Source: UBA2336 sp031395485 (lineage in GTDB: Bacteria; Bacteroidota; Bacteroidia; Cytophagales; Cyclobacteriaceae). From it: a stretch of DNA of 64,000 nt. The notes under the pieces are model-generated. The model did not search any database, was not told the DNA's origin, and worked only from the letters and a program-made list of their open reading frames with translations. Position numbers and translations under genes: made by a program. The DNA lies in NCBI GenBank assembly GCA_031395485.1, contig JANNUS010000017.1, positions 181,715 to 245,714 on the forward strand, in the 5' to 3' direction. Shown in pieces: positions 39,612-48,344 of the stretch; positions within the stretch are counted from its first letter, which is position 1; the number at the start of each line of letters is the position of its first letter.

Positions 39612-41317
39612 ATGGAGAATTTTGTTGTATCGGCACGAAAATACCGCCCCACTGGGTTTGCTGAAGTAGTTGGCCAGGAGCATATCACCACAACACTAAA
39701 AAATGCCATCGACAGCAATAAATTAGCACAGGCACTCCTTTTTTGTGGGCCACGCGGAGTTGGCAAAACTACCTGCGCGCGCATTGTAGCTAAGCTTATA
39801 AATGGTTTCGATGAGAAAGCTGAAACGAATTCGCTTAATATATTTGAATTGGATGCTGCCTCCAATAACTCTGTAGAAGATATTCGAAACCTGATTGATC
39901 AGGTTCGCTATCCTCCACAATTTGGCAAATTCAAAGTCTATATAATCGATGAGGTGCACATGCTTTCAAATTCGGCCTTTAATGCTTTTTTGAAAACACT
40001 GGAGGAACCTCCTTCGTATGCCATTTTTATTCTGGCCACCACCGAAAAACATAAAGTAATACCCACCATTCTTTCGCGTTGCCAGATATTTGACTTCAAT
40101 CGGATACAAATAGCTGACATTGCCGCCCATTTGAAAATAATAGCACAGCATGAAGGTGTAAAGGCAGAAGATGAAGCCATGCACTTAATTGCTCAAAAGG
40201 CAGATGGTGCTTTACGTGATGCACTCTCCATTTTTGATTTAATGGTTACCTACTCATCCGGTAAACCCATTACGTTCACCGATGTACTAGCGAACTTACA
40301 CATTCTTGATTACGATTATTATTTTAAGGTTGTTGATGCCCTTCTCACTCAGAATCACTCGCAACCTCTGCTTTTACTGGATGAAATACTCCGCAAAGGG
40401 TTTGATAGCCATAACTTTATTGTTGGGCTTTCAGAACATCTGCGGAATCTGCTGGTATCGCAAGATGCACGCACAGTGCAATTGATGGAAGTTCCCGAAA
40501 GTGTTCAGAAGAAATATGTACGGCAGGCACACGCCTCCTCTCCTTCGCTACTGTTATCCTGGCTAAGTATTGCTAATCAATGCGACATCAACTACAAAGC
40601 CAGCAAGAATCAGCGGCTTCTGGTCGAACTCGCCCTCATGAAAATGGCACATGTTCTCTCGGTGATTGAACCCAGGCAACTACTAATTGAACAGGAAGCA
40701 ACTACTCCAGTAGGATTAAAAAAAAAATTAGTGACGAACCCATAATCGCAGAAAAAATTTCAGAAGCGATACCAATCGTAGAAGAGCCAAAACCAGAAAA
40801 GTTAGCTCCACCTTCTCCAAAGACTCCCGAAATCATAAAAATCATTGCGCCTGAAACAGTAAAGGCAACGAGCACATTACAAATTCCAAAGCTTAACGCG
40901 CTTAAAGTAGGAATAAAGGAAGAACAAAAGCCCAGCCCCGAAGCAGTCAAAAAAACTGACCAGCCCTTTACACCTGATCAATTGCGGGCTGTATGGAAAG
41001 AATTTGCCGAAACTCGTAAGCTCTATCAGGCTGAATACCATCTGCTTTCACAGGAAATTGAAATACGCAACAATCAAATAATTGTTCATCTACACAACAG
41101 TTTTCAGGATACCCTTATTAATACCATTAAAAGTGACACGCTTACTTTTTTGAGAGATACGCTAAACAACAACACGATTCAACTTATGGGAGAACTTACT
41201 GAGTCTGATGAGAAAAAAGTGATTTATACCAATCGAGAAAAATTTGAACATTTAGCTGAGAAGAACCCCAACCTGAAAATCCTAAAAGAACGGCTGGGGT
41301 TAGACACTGATTTCTAA
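39612..41317 (+). CDS. dnaX: DNA polymerase III subunits gamma/tau, with -1 frameshift
   Basis: From MENFVVSARKYRPTGFAEVVG the frame has Walker A GPRGVGKT (46-53), sensor and Walker B IIDEVHMLS, and LEEPPSYAIFILATTE. It stops at 40745 after VGLKKKLVTNP (377 residues, gamma form). The -1 frame continues from the 10-A run at 40718-40727: KKKISDEPIIAEKISEAIPIV, a Pro/Glu/Lys linker, then FTPDQLRAVWKEFAETRKLY and the tau C-terminal domain to 41317 (total about 567 residues). No cysteine-rich zinc module is visible, which is a little unusual. It is the clamp-loader ATPase and polymerase organiser. A base-count error in the A-run is the alternative. Confidence 0.88.
40718..40727 (+). other. Slippery A10 run for gamma/tau decoding
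   Basis: Ten consecutive A residues: in frame they give three Lys codons, and a -1 slip continues into the tau domain. AGGA at 40712-40715 lies directly upstream and could act like the Shine-Dalgarno stimulator of E. coli dnaX; no downstream hairpin is clear. Ribosomal slippage and transcriptional slippage (as in Thermus dnaX with nine A) are both possible. Confidence 0.7.
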
Positions 41318-41374
41318 ACTTGAAAGTAATACACCCATCGGTTAGCCGAAATGGTTTTTCATAATTTTAAAAAC

Positions 41375-42034
41375 CTACTCGAAACTTCTTGTCTCATTCG
41401 GTTGATAAACATACCGAAACGTATAATACCGAGCCTCGTTGTTAAATGTAGGAATTGCAGGAGCATCTTTGTAATAACTTAAAATTTCCATTTTGGCATA
41501 TCGACCGTCTGAAGTTTTAACTACGATGATCTTTCCCGCTGTCGGTTTATTTACCATTGCTGCACCATCATAAGTATACCAACCCTGTCCAGAACCGGTA
41601 GGGATAGCAAGATTAGTATTTGGGGCTCCGGCAATCGGGCTTGGGTCATTATCAGAAAAATAACCATCAATCGGTGCTTCTGTCAATGCATCAAAAATTC
41701 CATCAACGAGTTTTACTTGACTAGTGCCCGGGCCGCTGGTGTTGCTATTTATAATGATCGATGTCGCACGAAATCCTAAGTCCCATCCTACCGTAGCGCT
41801 GTCAGCATTAGGAACAATCTCGCCAGTTTTAAAATTAAAAAATGTAAACTTCCCTGTTATTCCTGTGGGTTGTCCATTCATGGGGTCAAATCCTGTGCCC
41901 GGATCGGCTGGAAGATTGGTAAAAGTAGTGGACACAACGGGGGTCGATGGAGCCTCATCATCGCTACAGCTTAGGAAAGCAATAGAACTGATTGCTAAAA
42001 GAGAAATAGAGTAAACTGATTTGATCATATTCAT
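41375..42034 (-). CDS. hmuY: HmuY-type heme-binding lipoprotein
   Basis: 219 residues. Lipoprotein signal MNMIKSVYSISLLAISSIAFLSC (Cys about 23), then the HmuY fold: KFTFFNFKTGEIV, SATVGWDLGFRATSIIINSNTSG, GKIIVVKTSDGRYAKMEILSYY and YYTFRYVYQPN. HmuY of Porphyromonas binds heme with two ligands and passes it to HmuR; heme ligands cannot be assigned here without alignment. It starts 5 bp after the end of the TonB receptor gene, so it is the second gene of the operon; in Porphyromonas the order is reversed. Confidence 0.85.
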   Translation of the reverse strand: MNMIKSVYSISLLAISSIAFLSCSDDEAPSTPVVSTTFTNLPADPGTGFDPMNGQPTGITGKFTFFNFKTGEIVPNADSATVGWDLGFRATSIIINSNTSGPGTSQVKLVDGIFDALTEAPIDGYFSDNDPSPIAGAPNTNLAIPTGSGQGWYTYDGAAMVNKPTAGKIIVVKTSDGRYAKMEILSYYKDAPAIPTFNNEARYYTFRYVYQPNETRSFE

Positions 42035-42039
42035 ATAGA

Positions 42040-44232
42040 TTAAATTAATTTTTTGTTACTGGATTTATTTTTTGAAAACGAACAAGAAACACTTGCATAA
42101 AATAGTCTTCCCGGAAGATTGGGAATGACGATGGAGTCGGTATAATCGAATAGATTATCGACACCCAATTGGAAACGAACAAGTTGCTTTATAGTCTTTG
42201 CTGCTGAGATATTGACTACGGCATAGCCGTCAACAAATTGATCATACACATCCAGGATAGAGTTATTGTTTCTGTCAGATGCTGGAATAACCTGACCTTG
42301 AATATTGCCTCGGATGTCACCTACACCAAACTTTCCACGGTAAATTATTCGCAAATTTGCTTCTATACCCTTCTTTATGTTAGCGTAGAATATTTTCACG
42401 TTGCCCGTGTGTCGGGACCGATTGTACAGTCCAAAATATTCGGTTGGGTTCAATCGTTTTGTTACCAGTGTGTTTGGATCACGCCAGTACACATCGCCTT
42501 GCTTTACGGCTCTAGCAACATCTTTATCCTTTGCAAATAACATCTGATAGCCAAATGAAAGGCTTACATGCTTGAGTATACGGAATGAAAAATCGGATTC
42601 AATTCCTTGAGTATATGCTCGTAAAATATTACGATAGCTATAAATACTTTGCCCTGAAGTGGTGATAGCGACAGCTTGCGTTTCTATTAAATTATCAATG
42701 CTATTGCGAAAGGTATTCAACTCCATCCTTAGCGAAGGCGACACTTCTAGGTGAGCACCAACGTTTAGCGACAATGAGCGTTCGGCTTTCAGATTGCCCA
42801 ACTTTGCAGGATCAAACAAGTAAATTTCTATTTGCCCGGCTGCATCTAGCTCGGCCAACCGAGAAATTGCGACTTCGGTGCCCAATACACTGTACCCGCC
42901 ACCAGCAGAATTGCTAAAATTAAAATACAATTGCCGAAAGTCAGGCGCTTTAAACCCAACACCGCCAGACATTTTTAATGTCAATTTCTTATTGACTTCA
43001 AATCTTGTTGAGATTTTGGGACTAAACTGACTACCATAAATGGAGTTATAATCAAGTCTGCCACCGAATATGACCAAAAACTTTTCCGTTGGAAACCATT
43101 CATGTTGAAAAAGTCCATACGTAGTCTCCTGGGTTCTCCGTTCCACGTCTCCGTACCGGGATGTTTGAACCCTTTCATAGATATAGCCTGTGCCCAGGGT
43201 CAAGATACTTTTTTTGTTGAAAAAATACTCGGCATTAAGCTCTGGGCGCAGAAACGATTGCTTAAAATCATCTTTATAATAAGGACTTCCATCACTTTCA
43301 AGTTCAAGTTGAGTTTTGGTTTTATAGCGAGTGGAGTAAAATCGTGCAACTGTTTTTAATTTTTCTGAAACCCGATGGGTAAAAACAGGATTAAAATTCC
43401 AGTCCGCAGTAGTTCCATCGCCAGCAGTACGGATTAGCTCACCATTGGATTCTACTTCAAAATTAAATTGCTGACTTTCTGTAAAATATCTTCCCGATAG
43501 GGTAAGGTCCATATCGGAAGAAATCCTATAGGTAATCTTTGAATTGAGTGTATAGTTTGTAAAGGGAGAAACCGTGTTTCCGAAATTTTCAGGTGAAAGG
43601 TCGTACCCATCGGAACTAAAGCGATTACCAAAAAGATACATCCCCATTTTTTTCCCTGTCAGGCTCATACCTCCAGCCATGTCGAAAGTATTGTTAGTAC
43701 CATAACGGGTAGAGAAATTACCCCGATTGCCTTGTGGTCTTTCGGTAATAATATTGATAACACCCGCCAACGCATCTGAGCCATACAAACTTGAGGAGGG
43801 ACCCTTTACAATCTCAATCTGCTTAATGCTGCCAACAGCAATGCGGCTAAGTTCAAGTGAGCCTGTGTACCTTCCAATAATTGGTTCTCCATCAATTAAT
43901 ATGAGAGTATAATCTGGATTAAGCCCTTGCATCTGGATGCCATTTCCTTGCGCATTCACTTGCGGTACTATTACTAATCCCGTTTGCTCAGTAAGTACAT
44001 CATTCAAACGAAGTGAGCCTATGGTTTTGATTTGTGCGTTGGTAATTAAGGATACAGGCATTGGTAATGCCCCCATGCTTCGCTCATTGCGAGTTGCGGT
44101 AACAACAACCTCATCCAGTTGCTTGGAGGTCAGCGTATCAGACGTCTGCCGTGATAATGTTATGAGCGGAACCAATAAAAGAAAACTTAAAAAACGAATC
44201 ACAGCCGTAAATATGAAATCCTTGGTAAACAA
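42040..44232 (-). CDS. hmuR: TonB-dependent receptor, HmuR-like
   Basis: 730 residues. After a signal region (FLSFLLLVPLITLS) comes a TonB-box-like DEVVVTATRN and the plug (LRLNDVLTEQTGLVIVPQVN, TLILIDGEPIIGRYTGSLEL, IEIVKGPSSSLYGSDALAGV, INIIT). The barrel has NLKAERSLSLNVGAHLEV and FKAPDFRQLYFNFSN, the latter recalling the FRAP region of heme receptors, and ends NLPGRLFYASVSCSFS. It imports heme across the outer membrane using TonB energy. The only in-frame start near the signal peptide is TTG at 44232. Cotranscribed with hmuY; divergent from an AraC gene. Confidence 0.87.
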   Translation of the reverse strand: MFTKDFIFTAVIRFLSFLLLVPLITLSRQTSDTLTSKQLDEVVVTATRNERSMGALPMPVSLITNAQIKTIGSLRLNDVLTEQTGLVIVPQVNAQGNGIQMQGLNPDYTLILIDGEPIIGRYTGSLELSRIAVGSIKQIEIVKGPSSSLYGSDALAGVINIITERPQGNRGNFSTRYGTNNTFDMAGGMSLTGKKMGMYLFGNRFSSDGYDLSPENFGNTVSPFTNYTLNSKITYRISSDMDLTLSGRYFTESQQFNFEVESNGELIRTAGDGTTADWNFNPVFTHRVSEKLKTVARFYSTRYKTKTQLELESDGSPYYKDDFKQSFLRPELNAEYFFNKKSILTLGTGYIYERVQTSRYGDVERRTQETTYGLFQHEWFPTEKFLVIFGGRLDYNSIYGSQFSPKISTRFEVNKKLTLKMSGGVGFKAPDFRQLYFNFSNSAGGGYSVLGTEVAISRLAELDAAGQIEIYLFDPAKLGNLKAERSLSLNVGAHLEVSPSLRMELNTFRNSIDNLIETQAVAITTSGQSIYSYRNILRAYTQGIESDFSFRILKHVSLSFGYQMLFAKDKDVARAVKQGDVYWRDPNTLVTKRLNPTEYFGLYNRSRHTGNVKIFYANIKKGIEANLRIIYRGKFGVGDIRGNIQGQVIPASDRNNNSILDVYDQFVDGYAVVNISAAKTIKQLVRFQLGVDNLFDYTDSIVIPNLPGRLFYASVSCSFSKNKSSNKKLI

Positions 44233-44298
44233 TAAATAGCCTTAAAAGTATAAATAATGCCATCCTTTGATTTCATACCATAAAAATCAAAAAATTGG

Positions 44299-44306
44299 TA
44301 TTTTTG
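44299..44306 (+). promoter_or_regulatory. Promoter of the heme-locus AraC gene
   Basis: TATTTTTG matches TAnnTTTG exactly, about 58 bp before the ATG at 44364. Around it, ATACCATAAAAATC and TTGGTATTTTTGA form an imperfect inverted repeat (about 44274-44307), a candidate operator for iron- or heme-dependent control of both divergent transcripts. Confidence 0.5.
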
Positions 44307-44363
44307 ACTATAAAATGAGCAATTGAATGTTAAACTGATATGAATTATGACATTTTTTAATGT

Positions 44364-45257
44364 ATGAATATTGATACAAGAAAAACAGAAATAAAAAATA
44401 CCTCTAAAAGTGTTTTTATTACCCTATTGGATCATACAGACTTCTGCTTGCAAATAGCCGATGCTTCCGGGTCAGAATGGATCTCAATCAATTCCCAAAT
44501 TCATCGGAACATCATCCATTTCTATTTCTGCTTAAACGGTTCAGCAATTTTTGGTTTTGGGCCACACTATAGCCGGCAAATTGAAAAGCAACGAAATTAT
44601 TTCTTTTATAACCCTGAAATGGATTTACCCTTTCAGCTACAGCTTGCGCCTGAAACTCGAATTGTTTCGCTGTCTATTATGTTGGAAAGTCTGCATAAAC
44701 TTTTTACGCATGAATCGATCCCATTTTTAAAACCAGAAAATGCAAAGACCAAATTTTACGATGAACGTGAAATTCCTTCGCACCTGCATGTGGTGCTGAA
44801 CCAGTTATTTACAGTAAGTCTTGGTGAAGGCGTTTCGAAACTATACTACCATGGAAAAGTACTAGAATTACTAAGTCTATACTTTTCTGAAAAGAAAAAA
44901 AATGTTGAAAACTGCCCCTTTTTAAACGACCAGGAAACTGTACGTAAAATAAAACATGCCAAGGAATATTTATTGAAGCACATGGAGGCACCGTTAAGTC
45001 TAAAAAACCTAGCCAAACAAGCAGGGCTTAATGAATATCAGCTTAAAGTTGGCTTTAAGGAAATTTATGGCAACACAGTATTTGGCTACTTACTAGATCA
45101 CAAGCTTGATCATGCTCGTGCTCTATTAGATTCAGCAAAATTTAAAGTAAACGAAGTAGCCTACCAAATTGGCTACGCCAATACCAGTCATTTTATAGCA
45201 GCCTTTAAGAAGAAATTTGCGGTTACACCTAAGAAATACTTAATGAGCAAAAATTAA
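44364..45257 (+). CDS. AraC family regulator of the heme locus
   Basis: 297 residues. The N-terminal ~170 residues form a cupin-like ligand domain (IIHFYFCLNGSAIFGFG, NYFFYNPEMDLPFQLQL) and the C-terminus is the AraC helix-turn-helix pair (PLSLKNLAKQAGLNEYQLKV, KVNEVAYQIGYANTSHFIAAF, KKKFAVTPKKY). It resembles PchR/YbtA-type siderophore or heme regulators, which activate the neighbouring TonB receptor when iron is short. Divergent from hmuR with 131 bp between. Its stop overlaps the convergent ATPase gene by 4 bp. Confidence 0.88.
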   Translation: MNIDTRKTEIKNTSKSVFITLLDHTDFCLQIADASGSEWISINSQIHRNIIHFYFCLNGSAIFGFGPHYSRQIEKQRNYFFYNPEMDLPFQLQLAPETRIVSLSIMLESLHKLFTHESIPFLKPENAKTKFYDEREIPSHLHVVLNQLFTVSLGEGVSKLYYHGKVLELLSLYFSEKKKNVENCPFLNDQETVRKIKHAKEYLLKHMEAPLSLKNLAKQAGLNEYQLKVGFKEIYGNTVFGYLLDHKLDHARALLDSAKFKVNEVAYQIGYANTSHFIAAFKKKFAVTPKKYLMSKN

Positions 45258-46789
45258 AAAATTCGTCTTCTCGTTGCCCTTCGTGTAGTTGTGCCAAACA
45301 GCATACCAAACACACCGCGTACCAATTCACGGCCTACTTGTTTCGCTACGGGCGAAGAAATAACTTCTTCAAAAGTTGACTTTTCTTTTCGCCCAGTTGC
45401 AGTCCGTGTTTGAGACTTTTCTTCAACTTCTTCAGCTTGCTGCTGCATTCGTGCATTCAATATTTCAAAAGCACTTTGTGGGTTAACAGTCTCTTGATAT
45501 TTTTTATAAACATCAGAATTCTCAACATGGCTTTGATACTCTTCGCTCGAAAGTGGCCCCATCACCGAAGCCGGAGGCGCCAGATGCGTTACGACCGTCT
45601 CGGTTGGAATACCCTTTTCATTTAACACGGTAATAAAAGCCTGCCCGGTTCCGAGTTGTGTAAATTGTTGTTCCATATCATAGAACGCTGACGTTGGGAA
45701 GGTCTTAATCGTTTCTTTCAACGCCTGCACATCATTTGGTGTAAAGGCTCTTATAACATGATGAACCCTATTGCCTAATTGTGATAATACAGTAGGCGGA
45801 ACATCTTGTGTTAACTGGGTGCAGAAAAATATTCCAACACCTTTGGAGCGAATCAGGCGAATGACCTGTTCGATCTGATCCATGAATGCCTTGGGGGCAT
45901 CCTTAAAAAGTAAATGCGCTTCATCTAAAAAGAAAATCAGTTTGGGCTTATCCAGATCGCCCGCTTCGGGTAAATTTTGGTACAATTCAGCTAACAAAGA
46001 CAGCATGAACGTTGAGAAAATAGAGGGTTGGCTTTGAATATCAGAAACATTCAATAGACTTATAACACCTCTGCCGTCAACCTTTTCAAACAAGTCACCA
46101 ATTTCAAACGACCGTTCTCCAAAAATTTCATGAACACCTTGCTGCTCAAGCGCTACAATTTTTCTGAGAATGGTGCCGGAGGTAGTCGTAGATATTTTAC
46201 CATAATCAGCCTTTATTTCCTGCGCCCCCGCCCCCTCTGATAAATAGTTTAGCACCTTTTTTAGATCGCTGAAATCCACAACCGGTAAATTCTTATCATC
46301 GGCATACTTGAATATCACTGCCAATACACCGGATTGAACTTCATTCAATTCCAAAATTTTACTTAGCAGGATTGGCCCAAACTCAGTTACCGTGGCGCGC
46401 ATTTGTGCCCCTAGTTTTCCGCTAAGCGAATACAACGCAACAGGAAATGATGAAGGGGTATACACAATACCCAACGACCTTGCACGCTCATTGATCTTGT
46501 CATTCGATGCAGCCGCTTTGGCCATACCTGAAATATCTCCTTTCATGTCGGGCATAAATACGGGTACACCTGCAGCTGAAAGTTGCTCTGCTATTAATTG
46601 AAGGGTTCTTGTTTTGCCAGATCCAGTTGCTCCCGTTACTAAACCGTGGCGGGTCATCATACGCAAGGGTAAATTTACCTTCGCTTCGGATACAATTTCT
46701 CCTTGAAAAATTCCTGCCCCTAAGTAAATAGCCGGTAGCGGAGTGGTGTATGCCTTTGTAATTGCTTCAATAAACTTTTCCTTTGACAT
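45254..46789 (-). CDS. HerA-like/DUF853 ATPase
   Basis: About 511 residues. HerA/FtsK-type P-loop: MTRHGLVTGATGSGKTRTLQ (Walker A), PDMKGDISGMAKA, KLIFFLDEAHLLFKDAP (Walker B) and FFCTQLTQDVPPTVLSQLGN (sensor). It matches the DUF853/YjgR family, cytoplasmic ATPases of unknown role, perhaps DNA or RNA translocation. The C-terminal basic tail (TTTRRATRRRIF) could contact nucleic acid. I prefer ATG 46789 over 46816, since MSKEKFIEAITKAY is the family-like beginning. Overlaps the AraC gene tail to tail by 4 bp. Confidence 0.87.
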   Translation of the reverse strand: MSKEKFIEAITKAYTTPLPAIYLGAGIFQGEIVSEAKVNLPLRMMTRHGLVTGATGSGKTRTLQLIAEQLSAAGVPVFMPDMKGDISGMAKAAASNDKINERARSLGIVYTPSSFPVALYSLSGKLGAQMRATVTEFGPILLSKILELNEVQSGVLAVIFKYADDKNLPVVDFSDLKKVLNYLSEGAGAQEIKADYGKISTTTSGTILRKIVALEQQGVHEIFGERSFEIGDLFEKVDGRGVISLLNVSDIQSQPSIFSTFMLSLLAELYQNLPEAGDLDKPKLIFFLDEAHLLFKDAPKAFMDQIEQVIRLIRSKGVGIFFCTQLTQDVPPTVLSQLGNRVHHVIRAFTPNDVQALKETIKTFPTSAFYDMEQQFTQLGTGQAFITVLNEKGIPTETVVTHLAPPASVMGPLSSEEYQSHVENSDVYKKYQETVNPQSAFEILNARMQQQAEEVEEKSQTRTATGRKEKSTFEEVISSPVAKQVGRELVRGVFGMLFGTTTRRATRRRIF

Positions 46790-46840
46790 AGCTTCAGTTT
46801 TAATGCCTTTGCCCAAGCACGCTTTAACGCTGGCCTGACT

Positions 46841-47749
46841 TTACTTTTTATCTGTGTAATTCTGGAATGTATACAGCAATCCGATATTCAATAATTGACT
46901 TGTTTGAACTTCTTCAACCTGATCGAAGTCATACAATACAATCAAACCAAAGCTTGTTGTTATAAATTTATTAACGCGTGCAGTAAGGCTTAAATCAAGC
47001 CGATGGTCAATCTTTTTCATCTCTAACGTTTCATAATTCGCAAACAGCAGGTAACGCCATTTAAGGTTAATATTTTTAGCTATATCACGGTTGAATTCTG
47101 CTGATACTTGAAATGCAAGCCACTCTGTACGTATTGTTTCCGTGGTATCTACACCATACGGTTTAATGGGATCTACCAGAGGAGCTAATCGGGCACCATC
47201 TTTAACAATTGTCAGGCGGGGCGAGAACGGAGAAATACGTATTTTGAAATAATCAACCGGATGATACTCTACTCCCCACGATGAGGTAACAAAAGCAGGA
47301 GCGAGGATATCAGAAATTACACTTTTTGAGTCGTCATCATTATACACATAGCCGGGAGCAAACTGGCTCAAAAAATTTAAGGATGTATATACATCCCATA
47401 CCTTGCTGATTTTATAGCCGTACTTGGTATCAAGGTATATCCGATCAAGTGTTTTTCTAAAACCCTGGCCATCGTTACGCACAAAGCCATATTGCAAATC
47501 AATTTCGTTATCCAAAGAGGATTTGTTCCTTTTGTAATTGGCTTTGAAGTTCATGAGCATATTTACTCCGATTGAATTGATTCCGCCACCTTTCCAGTTC
47601 GATGAGAATGCCGCCTGATTAATATTTAGGCCACCTTTAAAGCTTTTTCTCCAATTCGTAGCTGAATCGATTTTTACGACTTGAGCAACTACGCTATTCA
47701 TAAATACGAATGCTAGTAAGCAAGCAACGATAAGTTTGTACTTTTTCAT
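46841..47749 (-). CDS. DUF3078 outer-membrane protein
   Basis: 302 residues. Signal peptide MKKYKLIVACLLAFVFMNSVVAQ, then the DUF3078 pattern: NWRKSFKGGLNINQAAFSSNW with KGGGINSIGVN, DNEIDLQYGFVRNDGQGFRK, LSQFAPGYVY, and strands to the end (LLNIGLLYTFQNY), predicted as an outer-membrane barrel. Function unknown; conserved in Bacteroidota. The upstream extension to 47779 lacks signal-peptide character. It is downstream of a response regulator gene on the same strand, with 55 bp between. Confidence 0.82.
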   Translation of the reverse strand: MKKYKLIVACLLAFVFMNSVVAQVVKIDSATNWRKSFKGGLNINQAAFSSNWKGGGINSIGVNMLMNFKANYKRNKSSLDNEIDLQYGFVRNDGQGFRKTLDRIYLDTKYGYKISKVWDVYTSLNFLSQFAPGYVYNDDDSKSVISDILAPAFVTSSWGVEYHPVDYFKIRISPFSPRLTIVKDGARLAPLVDPIKPYGVDTTETIRTEWLAFQVSAEFNRDIAKNINLKWRYLLFANYETLEMKKIDHRLDLSLTARVNKFITTSFGLIVLYDFDQVEEVQTSQLLNIGLLYTFQNYTDKK

Positions 47750-47804
47750 TCCCAAAGAGATTAGGCGAAAAAGTACCAATAATCCTCCAATAATAAAATC
47801 AAAT

Positions 47805-48215
47805 TCAGCTGAACTTAATCTCGTCTAGGGCAACTTCGGTAAGGGGCTTAGTTATAAATTTAATGACGTGGTTATTGTTTACAATTTTATCGATATCGCG
47901 CTTGTTGTCAGAGCTTGATAGGATAATCACCTTGCATTTATTACGCACAATCTCATTAAATTTTTCAAACTCATACAAAAACACAAAACCGTCTACAATG
48001 GGCATGTTAATGTCGAGGAAGATAAGACTGGGGAGTTTATCTGGGTTATTTTGATTTTCTTTAAGATAGTCAAGCGCAGTTTTACCGGAGCTTTTAACCT
48101 CAACACCTTTTGCAAATTTCGTTATCTCAATAATACGTTTGCTTATAAAATTGTCGGTGTCGTTGTCGTCCACCAGCATCACTAAATCAAGGGTTATCGC
48201 TTGTTGCATCACCAT
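47805..48215 (-). CDS. Single-domain response regulator
   Basis: 136 residues, one REC domain: LVMLVDDNDTDNFISKRII (acidic pocket), LIFLDINMPIVDG (acceptor Asp), VIILSSSDNKRDIDK (Ser switch), IKFITKPLTE (Lys-Pro). No output domain. This CheY-like type with DNDTDNFISKRI is frequent in Bacteroidota and receives phosphate from separate kinases; no kinase is adjacent. Starts ATG-GTG-ATG, so 48215 or 48209. Confidence 0.9.
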   Translation of the reverse strand: MVMQQAITLDLVMLVDDNDTDNFISKRIIEITKFAKGVEVKSSGKTALDYLKENQNNPDKLPSLIFLDINMPIVDGFVFLYEFEKFNEIVRNKCKVIILSSSDNKRDIDKIVNNNHVIKFITKPLTEVALDEIKFS

Positions 48216-48253
48216 TCGAAAAGATTCAAAAGTCTAAATTCAATTTTTCTTCA

Positions 48254-48261
48254 CAAAAGTA
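48254..48261 (-). promoter_or_regulatory. Exact TAnnTTTG promoter of the response regulator
   Basis: On the minus strand TACTTTTG, giving a leader of about 35 nt to the start at 48215. Confidence 0.55.
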
Positions 48262-48344
48262 TATTTTTTTAGGAGTATTGATAGCTACTATGTCAATTTG
48301 AGCTTTATTATCTTACATAATAGAGACAAAAAGACTAAATAAGA

